NCBI GenBank assembly: GCA_004558305.1
Contig: SFDG01000046.1
Location: forward strand, 1 to 17,448
Direction of reading: 5' to 3'
Length of the DNA: 17,448 nucleotides
DNA from: Phocaeicola plebeius
GTDB taxonomy: Bacteria; Bacteroidota; Bacteroidia; Bacteroidales; Bacteroidaceae
Below the pieces are notes generated by a model. That model ran no database searches. It saw only the letters and a program-made list of their open reading frames with translations, and was not told where the DNA came from. Shown here one piece after another: positions 1 through 7,692 of the stretch. Every line of letters starts with the position of its first letter. Positions within the stretch are counted from its first letter, which is position 1. Both the position numbers and the translations under genes were made by a program.

Positions 1-174
1 GCGGGTGCGGAAGAAGTCTTCACGCATACGGCCGAACTCGGCCACTTCATACCAACTTTCAGCACCGCCCAGGACGGCGGCTATCGTGATGTAGAACAGA
101 CATTCCAGGCTGTGCTCCTTCAGATGGTCACGGCGCGGATCCTGGACACGTTCTAATATGGTAAATATTTCCAT
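1..174 (-). CDS. ISAs1-family transposase, N-terminal 58 codons (runs off left edge)
   Basis: Reverse translation from an ATG at 174-172 gives an open frame to the window edge. It begins MEIFTILERVQDPRRDHLKE and includes LFYITIAAVLGGAESWYEVA followed by EFGRMREDFFRTR. This matches the N-terminal region typical of ISAs1/H-repeat transposases: a 'DPR..H.L' start, a hydrophobic stretch ending 'AVLGGAESW.E.AEFG', then a short basic segment. The DDE catalytic core would lie beyond the edge and is not visible, so I cannot say whether the gene is intact. The ATG follows a perfect Bacteroidetes -7 box (204-211) and lies 89 nt inside the element tip, normal for the family. The enzyme would move the element by cut or copy and paste. 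Confidence 0.82.
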   Translation of the reverse strand, partial: MEIFTILERVQDPRRDHLKEHSLECLFYITIAAVLGGAESWYEVAEFGRMREDFFRTR

Positions 175-203
175 CTGATGATCGTTTTATACGTTACAGG
201 GTG

Positions 204-211
204 CAAAGATA
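204..211 (-). promoter_or_regulatory. Transposase promoter -7 box (TATCTTTG)
   Basis: On the minus strand this reads TATCTTTG, an exact match to the Bacteroidetes -7 consensus TAnnTTTG. It lies 29 nt before the transposase ATG at 174. I see no clear TTTG -33 box at the expected distance upstream. The box is inside the insertion sequence, so the element carries its own promoter. Confidence 0.5.
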
Positions 212-293
212 GTTACTCTTTGAAGAAATCGGAGATGGAAATGAAAGAAATGCGTCAGCCCTGACACCATCTAAACACAATCATACAGCAACA

Positions 294-340
294 AATCGGC
301 TGGCAAGCCTGGTATTCCTTCTAAGCATTGCCAGCCGATT
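294..340 (-). terminator. Hairpin terminator after susF
   Basis: AATCGGCTGGCAA (294-306) and TTGCCAGCCGATT (328-340) form a perfect 13-bp stem with a 21-nt loop, 27 bp beyond the susF stop codon. On the transcribed (minus) strand the stem is followed by TTTGTTGCTGT, a modest T-rich tail. It is the only strong hairpin between susF and the insertion sequence and suggests that the sus operon transcript ends here. The long loop and imperfect T tract make efficiency uncertain. Confidence 0.6.
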
Positions 341-366
341 GGCTGTTGTCATGCACTGTATGACGC

Positions 367-1760
367 TTACTGCTTGGTCACCGTGCAATAGATCTTCTCA
401 CTGGCTGAACGGGTCAGGAACAGCTTCACTTCGTACTTGCCCGCCTCAGCAATGGAGAGGTTACCGCCGTCGCGCTGCAATTCCTCGAACGAACCGCCAA
501 AGTTGATGCCCCACTCATGGTTGGCACGGAACTTGAATTCACCGGGCACCAAGTCTGCCGTTACCGACCAGGAAGCATCGGCAGCATTCCATTTCAGTTC
601 GAGGTCCTTATCCCAATTAACATCCGCCTCTACAGCACCGATGATACTCCAAGTCAGGGGAGTCAACGAGAGCTTACCCGACGGAATATCGGCCGTAATC
701 ATGTAGAAGCCGGCTTCATCGGCCAGGATATTGGTATCGCTGCCGCTGGGGGTCAGTCCGCCTTCCATTGTGGGGAAGTGCGTCGAGTTGTATTCCCCGT
801 CGCTCCAGGTGCGCTTCTTCGTGAACTTGAAGCCGCCATCAAGATAGGAGTAGCCCGTATAGACACCGTCGAAGTTCGGCGACTGCAAGGCAGGAGCCGT
901 TTCAGGATTCCAGCTCTGATGGTTGCCAGGCAGATAGACAAATTCATCGAAGGCCAATACACTGATGGTGTAGGCACGGGTTTCCATGTCCAGTTCCACC
1001 TTGTAGAACTTGGCACCGTCCGTAGCCGGCATCTTGATGGCCTTGCCGGCAGTTTCCGAAAGGGTACCGCTCAATGATTCGTCGGCTGCCTGCGCACTGC
1101 CCATCAGTGCAGCAGCGTCACCGCTTTCCTTCACCGACTGGGGAGCCACCGCCAGGAGCAGATCCTCGCGGCTGCCGTCAGCCTTCACCGGAGCAGGAAC
1201 AATCAACGAGAAGGCAGGATCGTCATAGACATCCGTAGAGGAGTGAATGAAGGGGACCGCATTCGCCCAATCCCATGCACCGTCAGCATTTGTCACGAGG
1301 TAATACTGGTCCTCGATCACTACCGGCGAGTAGAGCTGGGCAGTAACGGTCGTGGCAGCAGACTGCTGGATAGACAGTGTACCCACGCCGACATATGCTA
1401 CGATATTGACAGCGTACTCATGCTCCACCGGACGCTTGCCGTTGATGGCAACGAGCACGTCCTTCAGCTCTTCCGCATTCACCTCGCCCTGCGAGTTCGC
1501 CTTCAGCATCGTCCCGTTGGCGAAGGTCACATCGAAGGCACTGGTATATTCCCCTTCGGCCGTTACGGACGGAGTGAAAATCTTCACCGTCTCCCCCGTG
1601 ACCGTCTTGAAGTCGATGGTCGGAACGGAAGTCACCGATACAGAAACGCTCTTCGCTGCTTCCTCTTGGTTCTGAATGGGGGAAGCCCAGTCGGTATAAT
1701 CGTCTGTGCAGGCTACCATTGCGGTAGCCTGCACAGAACACAGAATATATTTCTTTTCAT
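367..1760 (-). CDS. susF: SusF-like surface starch-binding lipoprotein, with an apparent 1-nt frameshift at the start
   Basis: Last gene of the sus operon, 24 nt after susE. The long frame gives a lipobox (AMVAC, then TDDYTDW), an N-terminal Ig-like region (about residues 37-135, counted from the GTG at 1734) and three tandem starch-binding modules (about 140-260, 265-360 and 362-455). The modules carry tryptophan-rich surfaces (GAWDWANA, NHQSWNPE, NHEWGINF). SusF binds starch at the outer membrane without cutting it. The natural ATG (1760-1758) is out of frame: it gives MKRNIFCVLCRLPQW and a stop. Adding one A to the AAAA run at 1754-1757 would give MKKKYILCSVQATAMVAC, a normal lipoprotein signal peptide. 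The in-frame GTG (1734) and the later ATG (1719) both lose the charged N-terminus and most of the hydrophobic stretch, so neither should give a surface protein. Real mutation or sequencing error cannot be told apart here. About 464 residues if repaired, a little shorter than B. thetaiotaomicron SusF as I recall it. Confidence 0.85.
1704..1736. repeat. Perfect 14-bp inverted repeat inside the susF signal-peptide codons
   Basis: CTGTGCAGGCTACC (1704-1717) and GGTAGCCTGCACAG (1723-1736) are perfect reverse complements separated by 5 nt. The repeat covers the codons for the susF lipobox region. In the mRNA it would form a very stable stem-loop starting 24 nt after the A of the apparent ATG. It is not followed by a T tract, so it is not an ordinary terminator. 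Confidence 0.9.
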
Positions 1761-1784
1761 ACGTTTGTTGGATTTAAAGGTTCA

Positions 1785-2975
1785 TTAAAGGGCATTGAAG
1801 GAGTAGGAACCGTCAATGTCGTTGAATACTACCATATACTTGCCAGCCGGAACGGGGATGTTGTCGCCACCGCTCGTACCTACGCCGTAAGGGAAGCCAG
1901 CCGAGCCCCAGTTGGGTGACCAGCCGGACTGCAGGAACTTCACGCCGGAAGGCTCTGCCAGTTCGAGGACATACGACCATACGTGGTTGTGGCCGGCCAT
2001 CGCATCCGTCACGTTGACGGGATTCATGGCGGTTTCGCCCCAGCCGTTGAAGTCGCCGGAAATCAGCATGGTCTCATACACAGTCGGGGTGATGTCAGCC
2101 GCCTTGATAGTCATGACATCAGCCTTGGTGTCGAGCGAGATGGTGTAGTAGCCCGGTGCCGGCTTGAAGTCCTTCGAGCCGCCGTCGTTCAACACCGGCG
2201 ACAAGGCACCTTCGCCCGAATCACCCCACTGGTCGTCCCAGCTTCCGGGGGTCTTCACCATCTTGAAGCCGCCGTCGGTGAAATAGCCCGTGAAGGTGAT
2301 TTCGCCTTCGCCGGTCTTCTTGTCGTACTCATAGTCCTTGATGATGGACATCGGGATGATGCTGGTACCGATAGCGGAACCCCACTTGCCGTCGGCAATG
2401 CAAGAGCCGATGAGGTACCAGATTTCCGGAGCTGCATCCTTCAACTCAATGTAATAAGGAACCACATTCATTTCCACTACGTTCGAGAAGACGGAAGCTG
2501 CGTAACTGATACCGCCGCTCACGGCCAGCTTGGATTCCAGACGGACATACATCTTCTGGACGGAAGGGACGGCATCCTCTTCCCATTTGCACAACTGCAT
2601 GAGGGCTTTCGCCAGATTGGCCGACAGGTAGGAACCTGAACCACCGTTCACACCATCCATAGCTACGTAGTCTGCCACGGCAGTTCCGCTCTCATCGGCA
2701 TCCGCCTGTGCCATGGATGTAGTGAACTGGCCGGTGGCCGATACCTGCAGGAAGTAAGTGGCGGCTGCCGTATAGCCATAGTCGGGCTGCGACCACGTGA
2801 ACTCAATGGACTCGGAATTAGCCAAATTAATCAGGGAACCTGCATAGGCAGGTGTGTTCAGCTGAAATTCAGCAGGGACCTGAATCGTAGGATTGGAGTC
2901 GCGGTCATCTTCGCAGGAAGTGAACACGCCCAGTCCGCCGAGTATGATGAAGCATGATGCTATAAACTTTTTCAT
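1785..2975 (-). CDS. susE: SusE-like surface starch-binding lipoprotein
   Basis: A 396-residue protein in the usual SusE position between susD (39 nt upstream) and susF. The signal peptide MKKFIASCFIILGGLGVFTS is followed by lipobox Cys21 and the acidic EDDRDS stretch that favours surface export in Bacteroidetes. Residues about 30-172 form the N-terminal SusE Ig-like domain. Two starch-binding modules follow: about 180-294 (IWYLIGSCIADGKWG, then SWDDQWGDSG) and about 300-396 (MLISGDFNGWGE, then SGWSPNWGSAGF). The clustered tryptophans are what is expected of carbohydrate-binding platforms. SusE binds maltooligosaccharides next to SusC/SusD and has no catalytic residues. The two-module layout against three in the next gene supports the E/F assignment. 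Its start reads ATGAAAAAG, with the five A's that susF appears to lack. Confidence 0.9.
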   Translation of the reverse strand: MKKFIASCFIILGGLGVFTSCEDDRDSNPTIQVPAEFQLNTPAYAGSLINLANSESIEFTWSQPDYGYTAAATYFLQVSATGQFTTSMAQADADESGTAVADYVAMDGVNGGSGSYLSANLAKALMQLCKWEEDAVPSVQKMYVRLESKLAVSGGISYAASVFSNVVEMNVVPYYIELKDAAPEIWYLIGSCIADGKWGSAIGTSIIPMSIIKDYEYDKKTGEGEITFTGYFTDGGFKMVKTPGSWDDQWGDSGEGALSPVLNDGGSKDFKPAPGYYTISLDTKADVMTIKAADITPTVYETMLISGDFNGWGETAMNPVNVTDAMAGHNHVWSYVLELAEPSGVKFLQSGWSPNWGSAGFPYGVGTSGGDNIPVPAGKYMVVFNDIDGSYSFNAL

Positions 2976-3014
2976 ATTCTATTGCTGTTTTAAAAGGTTG
3001 TTGAAAAGTTCTTC

Positions 3015-4622
3015 TTAATAACCCGGAGTCGGAGTCAGGTTCGGGTTCGAGTTGAGGTCGTCATCCGGCAATGCAAACACATTGAGGTATTCGGCGAAGG
3101 TCGTACCGTTCTGCACGCCCCCTTTCCACTGCCACATGTAGGTGCTGTTGCCACCGAACTGGCCGAAACGGATCAGGTCGATGCGGCGACGGCCTTCGTA
3201 GTAGAACTCACGCGACCATTCGTCCAGAATATCGTTCATCGAATAGGTGTTCTTGATGACGGCGTGGGCACGGCTGCGGACGGCATCGATGGCCTGCTTG
3301 GCCTCTGCTGTCACCTGGTTCGTGCCGGCCTGACGGGTCAGTGCTTCGGCATAGGTCAGATAGGCCTCGGCAGCACGCATCAGGAAGAAGTCGGTATCAA
3401 CGTACTGCGAATGATGGGCCGATCCGCTCGTATAGTAGTTCGTGAACTTCACGATGGAGTAGCCGCTGGCAAAATCACTCGGATCATCGACACTCAGCGT
3501 ACGGTCTTTCCCCCAGAACAGGGCACGGTCGTCCTTCGCCTTTTCGGTCATCTCGGTAGGCATTACGGCAGGAGCATCCCCATTGGGGAAGAATTTGGCC
3601 ACGAGTTCGGGACGGGCACGGTTGCCCTGCCAGTTGGCCGTCGTGTTGTTACCGGCCGTATATTTGTCGCCGACCATGTCCTCCTTGAAGCAACCGGCCA
3701 TCAGGAACAGCGAAGTTCCCCAGCTGGTAGTGGTCACACCGTCCTGAAGCAATGGAAGAAGGGCTTCGCAGGAAGCTCCGTTTTCGCCGTTGTCGCCCAT
3801 GAACAGCATCTGGTAAGCCGTCCAGTTCGCACTGCCGACCGTATAGAGCTTGTAGGGAGAGTCCATCACCTTCTTGGCATATTCAGCCGCCTTGGCCCAC
3901 TGGGGAGTGCCGGTATAGACCTGTGCGTTCAGGTACAGGCGAGACAGCAACAACCAGGCAGCCGCCTTGTCGGCACGGCCATAGCCCGTATCGGAAGAAG
4001 TCTTGGCCTTCGGCTCAGACAAGTCGTTGACGCAATCGAGCAATTCGCTCTCGATAAAGTCATAGACCTCCTGCCGGGAAGCCTGCTGGGCAGGTTCGGA
4101 AGATACGGTCAAGGGGAAGGGAATGCTGCCCCATCCGTCCATCAGGTAGTAGTAGTGCAAGGCACGCAGGAAGCGGACTTCCGCCGTCATGGTGGCATCG
4201 TAATCAACAGCTTCTGTCAGGTAGAAGTTGCAGAGGTTGATACCGAAATACAGGCGGTAGTAGAATCCTTTCAGCATGGGATGGCTGGATGTCCAGCGGT
4301 TGTAGTTGAACGCCGGAATACCTTCGTCACCCCAGGCACAGATGCTTTCGTCGGTCGTCAGACAGTTGGCATTGAACAGCTGGCGGACGAAACCGGTGGT
4401 ACCGCCGTCCAGACCGTCCACGTCGCAGTCGCCATTGGCACCGCCGTTGCCGGCTACCGCCATGGTGGCATAACACTTGTTGAATAATGCCTCATAGTCG
4501 GCTTCCATGTTCGTACTGGGGTCAATGGGTGTCACATCCAGGTCGCCGACACAAGAACTGGTTCCCAGGGTCAGCAGCAATGCTGCAGCGGGAACAATGT
4601 GTTTTATATAGTTAAAGTTCAT
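3015..4622 (-). CDS. susD: SusD starch-binding outer-membrane lipoprotein
   Basis: A 535-residue SusD/RagB-family protein, 19 nt downstream of susC, forming the lid of the SusC transporter. The signal peptide ends in the lipobox TSSC with Cys24. The TPR-rich fold characteristic of the family fits helices such as EVRFLRALHYYYLMDGWG (149-166) and the C-terminal EFYYEGRRRIDLIRFG (472-487), both conserved family signatures. The segment LTTDESICAWGDEG (88-101) places Trp97 one residue from the starch-contacting Trp98 reported for B. thetaiotaomicron SusD; that equivalence is inferred from position. Tryptophans 301 and 331 lie in the middle region where the rest of the aromatic arc is expected. Length is close to the 551 residues I recall for B. 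thetaiotaomicron SusD. SusD-like proteins are diverse, but the neighbours make starch or maltooligosaccharide the likely ligand. Confidence 0.95.
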   Translation of the reverse strand: MNFNYIKHIVPAAALLLTLGTSSCVGDLDVTPIDPSTNMEADYEALFNKCYATMAVAGNGGANGDCDVDGLDGGTTGFVRQLFNANCLTTDESICAWGDEGIPAFNYNRWTSSHPMLKGFYYRLYFGINLCNFYLTEAVDYDATMTAEVRFLRALHYYYLMDGWGSIPFPLTVSSEPAQQASRQEVYDFIESELLDCVNDLSEPKAKTSSDTGYGRADKAAAWLLLSRLYLNAQVYTGTPQWAKAAEYAKKVMDSPYKLYTVGSANWTAYQMLFMGDNGENGASCEALLPLLQDGVTTTSWGTSLFLMAGCFKEDMVGDKYTAGNNTTANWQGNRARPELVAKFFPNGDAPAVMPTEMTEKAKDDRALFWGKDRTLSVDDPSDFASGYSIVKFTNYYTSGSAHHSQYVDTDFFLMRAAEAYLTYAEALTRQAGTNQVTAEAKQAIDAVRSRAHAVIKNTYSMNDILDEWSREFYYEGRRRIDLIRFGQFGGNSTYMWQWKGGVQNGTTFAEYLNVFALPDDDLNSNPNLTPTPGY

Positions 4623-4641
4623 ATCTTCTGTTTTTTAATGA

Positions 4642-7600
4642 TTAGAAATTAAGCGATACTCCTAACTGTGCAGTGAACGGACGCGGATAGACGTTGTTGT
4701 CGATACCGCCGCTGACTTCCGGGTCAACACCACTGTACTTGGTGATGGTGAATACATTGGAGACAGTACCGTAGATACGGCCACTGATGCCCTTGTAGCT
4801 GCCGCTCTTGAACAGGTTCTCGAAGCTGTAGCCCAGCGTGATGTTGTCGCACTTCAGGAAGCTGGCGTTCTGTACGAAGTAGTCGGACAGGACGTTGTCC
4901 CAAGTCTGCCAGTTCTTTTCGATGACACGGAGAGGACGGTTGCCGAGGTAGCTGTACGACCATACGGTGCTCATGTTGCTGGCACCTGCCTCCAGGTCGT
5001 TGAACACGTAGTTGTCGAAGCTGGCGCGGAGGGCAAAGCCGAAGTCCCAGTTCTTGTACTGCAGCTTGGAAGTGAAACCGGCTGTCCAGGGAGCTGCCGG
5101 ACTCTTGTAGAAGTAACGGTCGTCGGTAGAGATTTTACCGTCGCCATTGCGATCCACATAGACGCCTTCCAAAGGAATACCGTTCTGGTCGTAGGCCTGC
5201 TGATAGACATAGAAGGAGCTGGCGGGATGGCCTACGGCATGTGCCTGACAGTTATTGCCGGTACCGGAAGAGATGCCACCGGTAGCCACGTAATAGTTCT
5301 CGTCGTTGTTGATCAGCTCTGTGATTTCGTTGTCATTGTAGGTCACGTTCACACCCAGATCCCAGTACCAGTCGTCGGTCTGGATGGGTTTCCAGTTCAA
5401 AGCCACTTCGATACCGGTATTCTTCAAGGAGCCGATATTGGACTGCACCTTGTTCTTGAAGTTGGAACCGGCGGGCACCGATACGGTGTTCAACAGATCG
5501 GTGGTCTTGCGGTAGTAGTAATCTACGCTACCGGTGAAACGCTGGTCGGCGAAGCCGAAGTCGATACCGGCATTGTAAGTGGTAGTGGTTTCCCACGTCA
5601 GGTCTTCATTGTACGCATCTGGGCGGCTCAGCGAACCATTGCCAAGAATCGGGTAGTAGCTGTCGGGAGCCACATTCATATTATAAGAAGCAAAGTAATT
5701 GTAGTCGCCGATACCTTCCTGCTGACCGGTCTGACCGTAACCTAAACGCAGCTTCAGGTCAGAAACGGCTTCTACATCCTTCAGGAAGGCTTCGTCCTTG
5801 ATTCTCCAACCGAAAGCGAACGAGGGGAACAAGGCCCAGTGGTCCTTGAAGCGGGAAGAGCCGTCGTAACGGACAGTCGCCGTAAAGAGGTAACGGTCGA
5901 GCAGCGTGTAGTTGGCACGTCCGAAGAAGGAAACCAGGTAGTTTTCGGTCTTGTAGGTCTTGAAATTACGGTTCACGTAATTGTTCTCCATGTTGGCGGC
6001 ATCGTACTCCGTATTGGTGGAAGGCTTGATTCCCCAGCCGTCGTATTCCTGCGAGCGGTGGAAATGCTGCCATTCGTAACCGCCCATGATGTCGAAGTGG
6101 TGCTTGTCGTTGAAGTCCTTGTAGTACTGTGCGTACGCATTGAACGAGAGGTTGTACTTGTCAATCTCGTCCCTGCCGTCCCAGCCGTAATAGATATTCG
6201 AGGGCGACATGGGAGAAGTCACCGTGGTCTGCTTACCGGTAGAATAGTCGGCACCGAGGTTGGCATGCAGACGGAGGTCTTCCAGTCCATGCACCTTATA
6301 GTCGAGTTCCAGGTTACCCACAAAGCTCTTGGAGGTAGCATTGTCATCCCGCAATTCCAGCAGGGAAACCGGGTTCTTGGTAGATTCAGAGTTGTAGGTC
6401 AGCGGCCAAGTGGGATCCTTCAAGGCACCGCCGTCCTGTGTCCACTGGAAGTAACCGCCGAAATTCTTGTACGCTTCGCTGCTGTCGGTCACCGGCTTGG
6501 TGGGATCCATATACACGGCTGCACTGACTGCGTCCGTATTGGCATAACGAGTCTTGGCAATCATACCCTTGACATTGGCGTTGACGCGCAAATGGTCGTC
6601 GAAGAAGGACGGAGAGAGGTTCACACTGGCGGTATAACGCTTGAAGTCGGATGTCTTCAGGATACCTTCCTGACCGGTATAGCCCAAAGAGATACGGTAA
6701 GGCATATTCTTCAGACCACCGGACAAGGTGATGTTGTGGTCGTGCGAAATGGCGGTACGGTAGATTTCGTCCTGCCAGTTGGTATTGGCTGTACCCAATG
6801 CGGCCACTGCGTCACTGCCTTCCCCATAACGGTTAATAACATAGCTGCGGAACTGGTCACCATCCATGACATCAATAGTCTTCTTCTTGGTGTTGACAGA
6901 TACGTTGCCGTTATACGAAATGGAAGGTGCCTGACCACTGCGTCCCTTCTTAGTGGTGATGATAATGACACCGTTCGAACCACGCGAACCGTAGATGGCC
7001 GTAGCAGAGGCATCCTTCAGGACAGTAAAGCTTTCGATGTCGGCAGGGTTCACCATCGACAAGGGGTTCGACAGACCCTTCACACCGTTGTTGTCCATGG
7101 CCAGACCGTCAATCACGATCAACGGGTCGTTGCTGGCATTCAGCGAAGAACCGCCACGAATACGGATGGTAGCCCCGGCACCCGGTGCACCACCGGCAGA
7201 AGTCACGTTCACACCGGCAATCTTGCCTTGCATCATATCCTGTGCATTCGTCACCAGACCCTTGTTCATTTCATCGGGCTTGATGGCAGTGACCGAACCC
7301 GTCAGGTCATTCTTCTTGGCGACACCATAACCGATAACCACGACTTCGTCGAGTGTTTCGGTGTCTTCATGCAACACGACATTCAACTCGGCTGCGGCAG
7401 GAAGTTCCTGCGGCAAATAGCCGATGAAGGAGATGACAATGATGTCTCCCTTGTTGGCCTGCAACTCGAAGTTACCGTCGAAATCGGTAATCGTTCCGTT
7501 GGTCGTTCCTTTCACAATTACGTTGGCACCGATGACGGCTTCACCCGTAGCATCTTTCACAACGCCTTTCACTGTCAGCCCTTGTGCAAAGGCTTGGACA

Positions 7601-7662
7601 GCGAACAGTAATCCTACCGCCATGAGCAGCAGAAATCGACTGATTGTTCTTTCTGTTTTCAT
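4642..7662 (-). CDS. susC: SusC TonB-dependent maltooligosaccharide transporter
   Basis: A 1006-residue outer-membrane importer, 30 nt downstream of susB. Order of parts: signal peptide ending AFAQ (about 1-27); carboxypeptidase-regulatory-like beta domain (about 28-100: VKGVVKDATGEAVIGANV, then FDGNFEL); TonB box region LDEVVVIGYG (104-113); plug domain (about 115-240) with IRIRGGSSLNASNDPLIVID and the TAIYGSRGSNGVIIITTKKG motif; then a 22-strand-type beta barrel to the C-terminal phenylalanine (LGVSLNF). There is no N-terminal STN signalling domain, which fits control by SusR rather than by an ECF sigma/anti-sigma pair. Energy comes from TonB-ExbBD. SusC works with SusD, which closes over the barrel. 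A complete gene with no visible lesion. Confidence 0.97.
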   Translation of the reverse strand: MKTERTISRFLLLMAVGLLFAVQAFAQGLTVKGVVKDATGEAVIGANVIVKGTTNGTITDFDGNFELQANKGDIIVISFIGYLPQELPAAAELNVVLHEDTETLDEVVVIGYGVAKKNDLTGSVTAIKPDEMNKGLVTNAQDMMQGKIAGVNVTSAGGAPGAGATIRIRGGSSLNASNDPLIVIDGLAMDNNGVKGLSNPLSMVNPADIESFTVLKDASATAIYGSRGSNGVIIITTKKGRSGQAPSISYNGNVSVNTKKKTIDVMDGDQFRSYVINRYGEGSDAVAALGTANTNWQDEIYRTAISHDHNITLSGGLKNMPYRISLGYTGQEGILKTSDFKRYTASVNLSPSFFDDHLRVNANVKGMIAKTRYANTDAVSAAVYMDPTKPVTDSSEAYKNFGGYFQWTQDGGALKDPTWPLTYNSESTKNPVSLLELRDDNATSKSFVGNLELDYKVHGLEDLRLHANLGADYSTGKQTTVTSPMSPSNIYYGWDGRDEIDKYNLSFNAYAQYYKDFNDKHHFDIMGGYEWQHFHRSQEYDGWGIKPSTNTEYDAANMENNYVNRNFKTYKTENYLVSFFGRANYTLLDRYLFTATVRYDGSSRFKDHWALFPSFAFGWRIKDEAFLKDVEAVSDLKLRLGYGQTGQQEGIGDYNYFASYNMNVAPDSYYPILGNGSLSRPDAYNEDLTWETTTTYNAGIDFGFADQRFTGSVDYYYRKTTDLLNTVSVPAGSNFKNKVQSNIGSLKNTGIEVALNWKPIQTDDWYWDLGVNVTYNDNEITELINNDENYYVATGGISSGTGNNCQAHAVGHPASSFYVYQQAYDQNGIPLEGVYVDRNGDGKISTDDRYFYKSPAAPWTAGFTSKLQYKNWDFGFALRASFDNYVFNDLEAGASNMSTVWSYSYLGNRPLRVIEKNWQTWDNVLSDYFVQNASFLKCDNITLGYSFENLFKSGSYKGISGRIYGTVSNVFTITKYSGVDPEVSGGIDNNVYPRPFTAQLGVSLNF

Positions 7663-7692
7663 ATTACTTGATTTGTTTGTTGAAATAATGAT

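Larger units (their letters stand above)
1..263 (-). mobile_element. ISAs1-family insertion sequence, one end only
   Basis: The segment holds the start of an ISAs1-type transposase gene reading off the left edge, plus an outer end at 256-263. Read inward on the minus strand the end is CAGGGCTGACGCATTTC. ISAs1-family ends, as I recall them, begin CAGGGC, so base 263 is the likely last base of the element. The family usually duplicates 8-10 bp of target; the flank here begins ACACCATCTA (264-273), but the other end is outside the window so no duplication can be confirmed. The element sits about 100 bp past the susF stop codon, beyond a hairpin terminator. Confidence 0.78.

Noticed and set aside
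1734..1734. GTG at 1734 as the natural start of susF
   Set aside because: It would give MQATAMVAC, with no charged N-terminus and too short a hydrophobic stretch for a lipoprotein signal. The upstream ATG with one base added fits the family far better.
5839..7611. Long plus-strand open frame (590 codons) opposite susC
   Set aside because: It lies antisense to a full-length, strongly conserved SusC gene; its translation is low-complexity V/G/R/H-rich with no domain. It is a by-product of GC-biased codon use.
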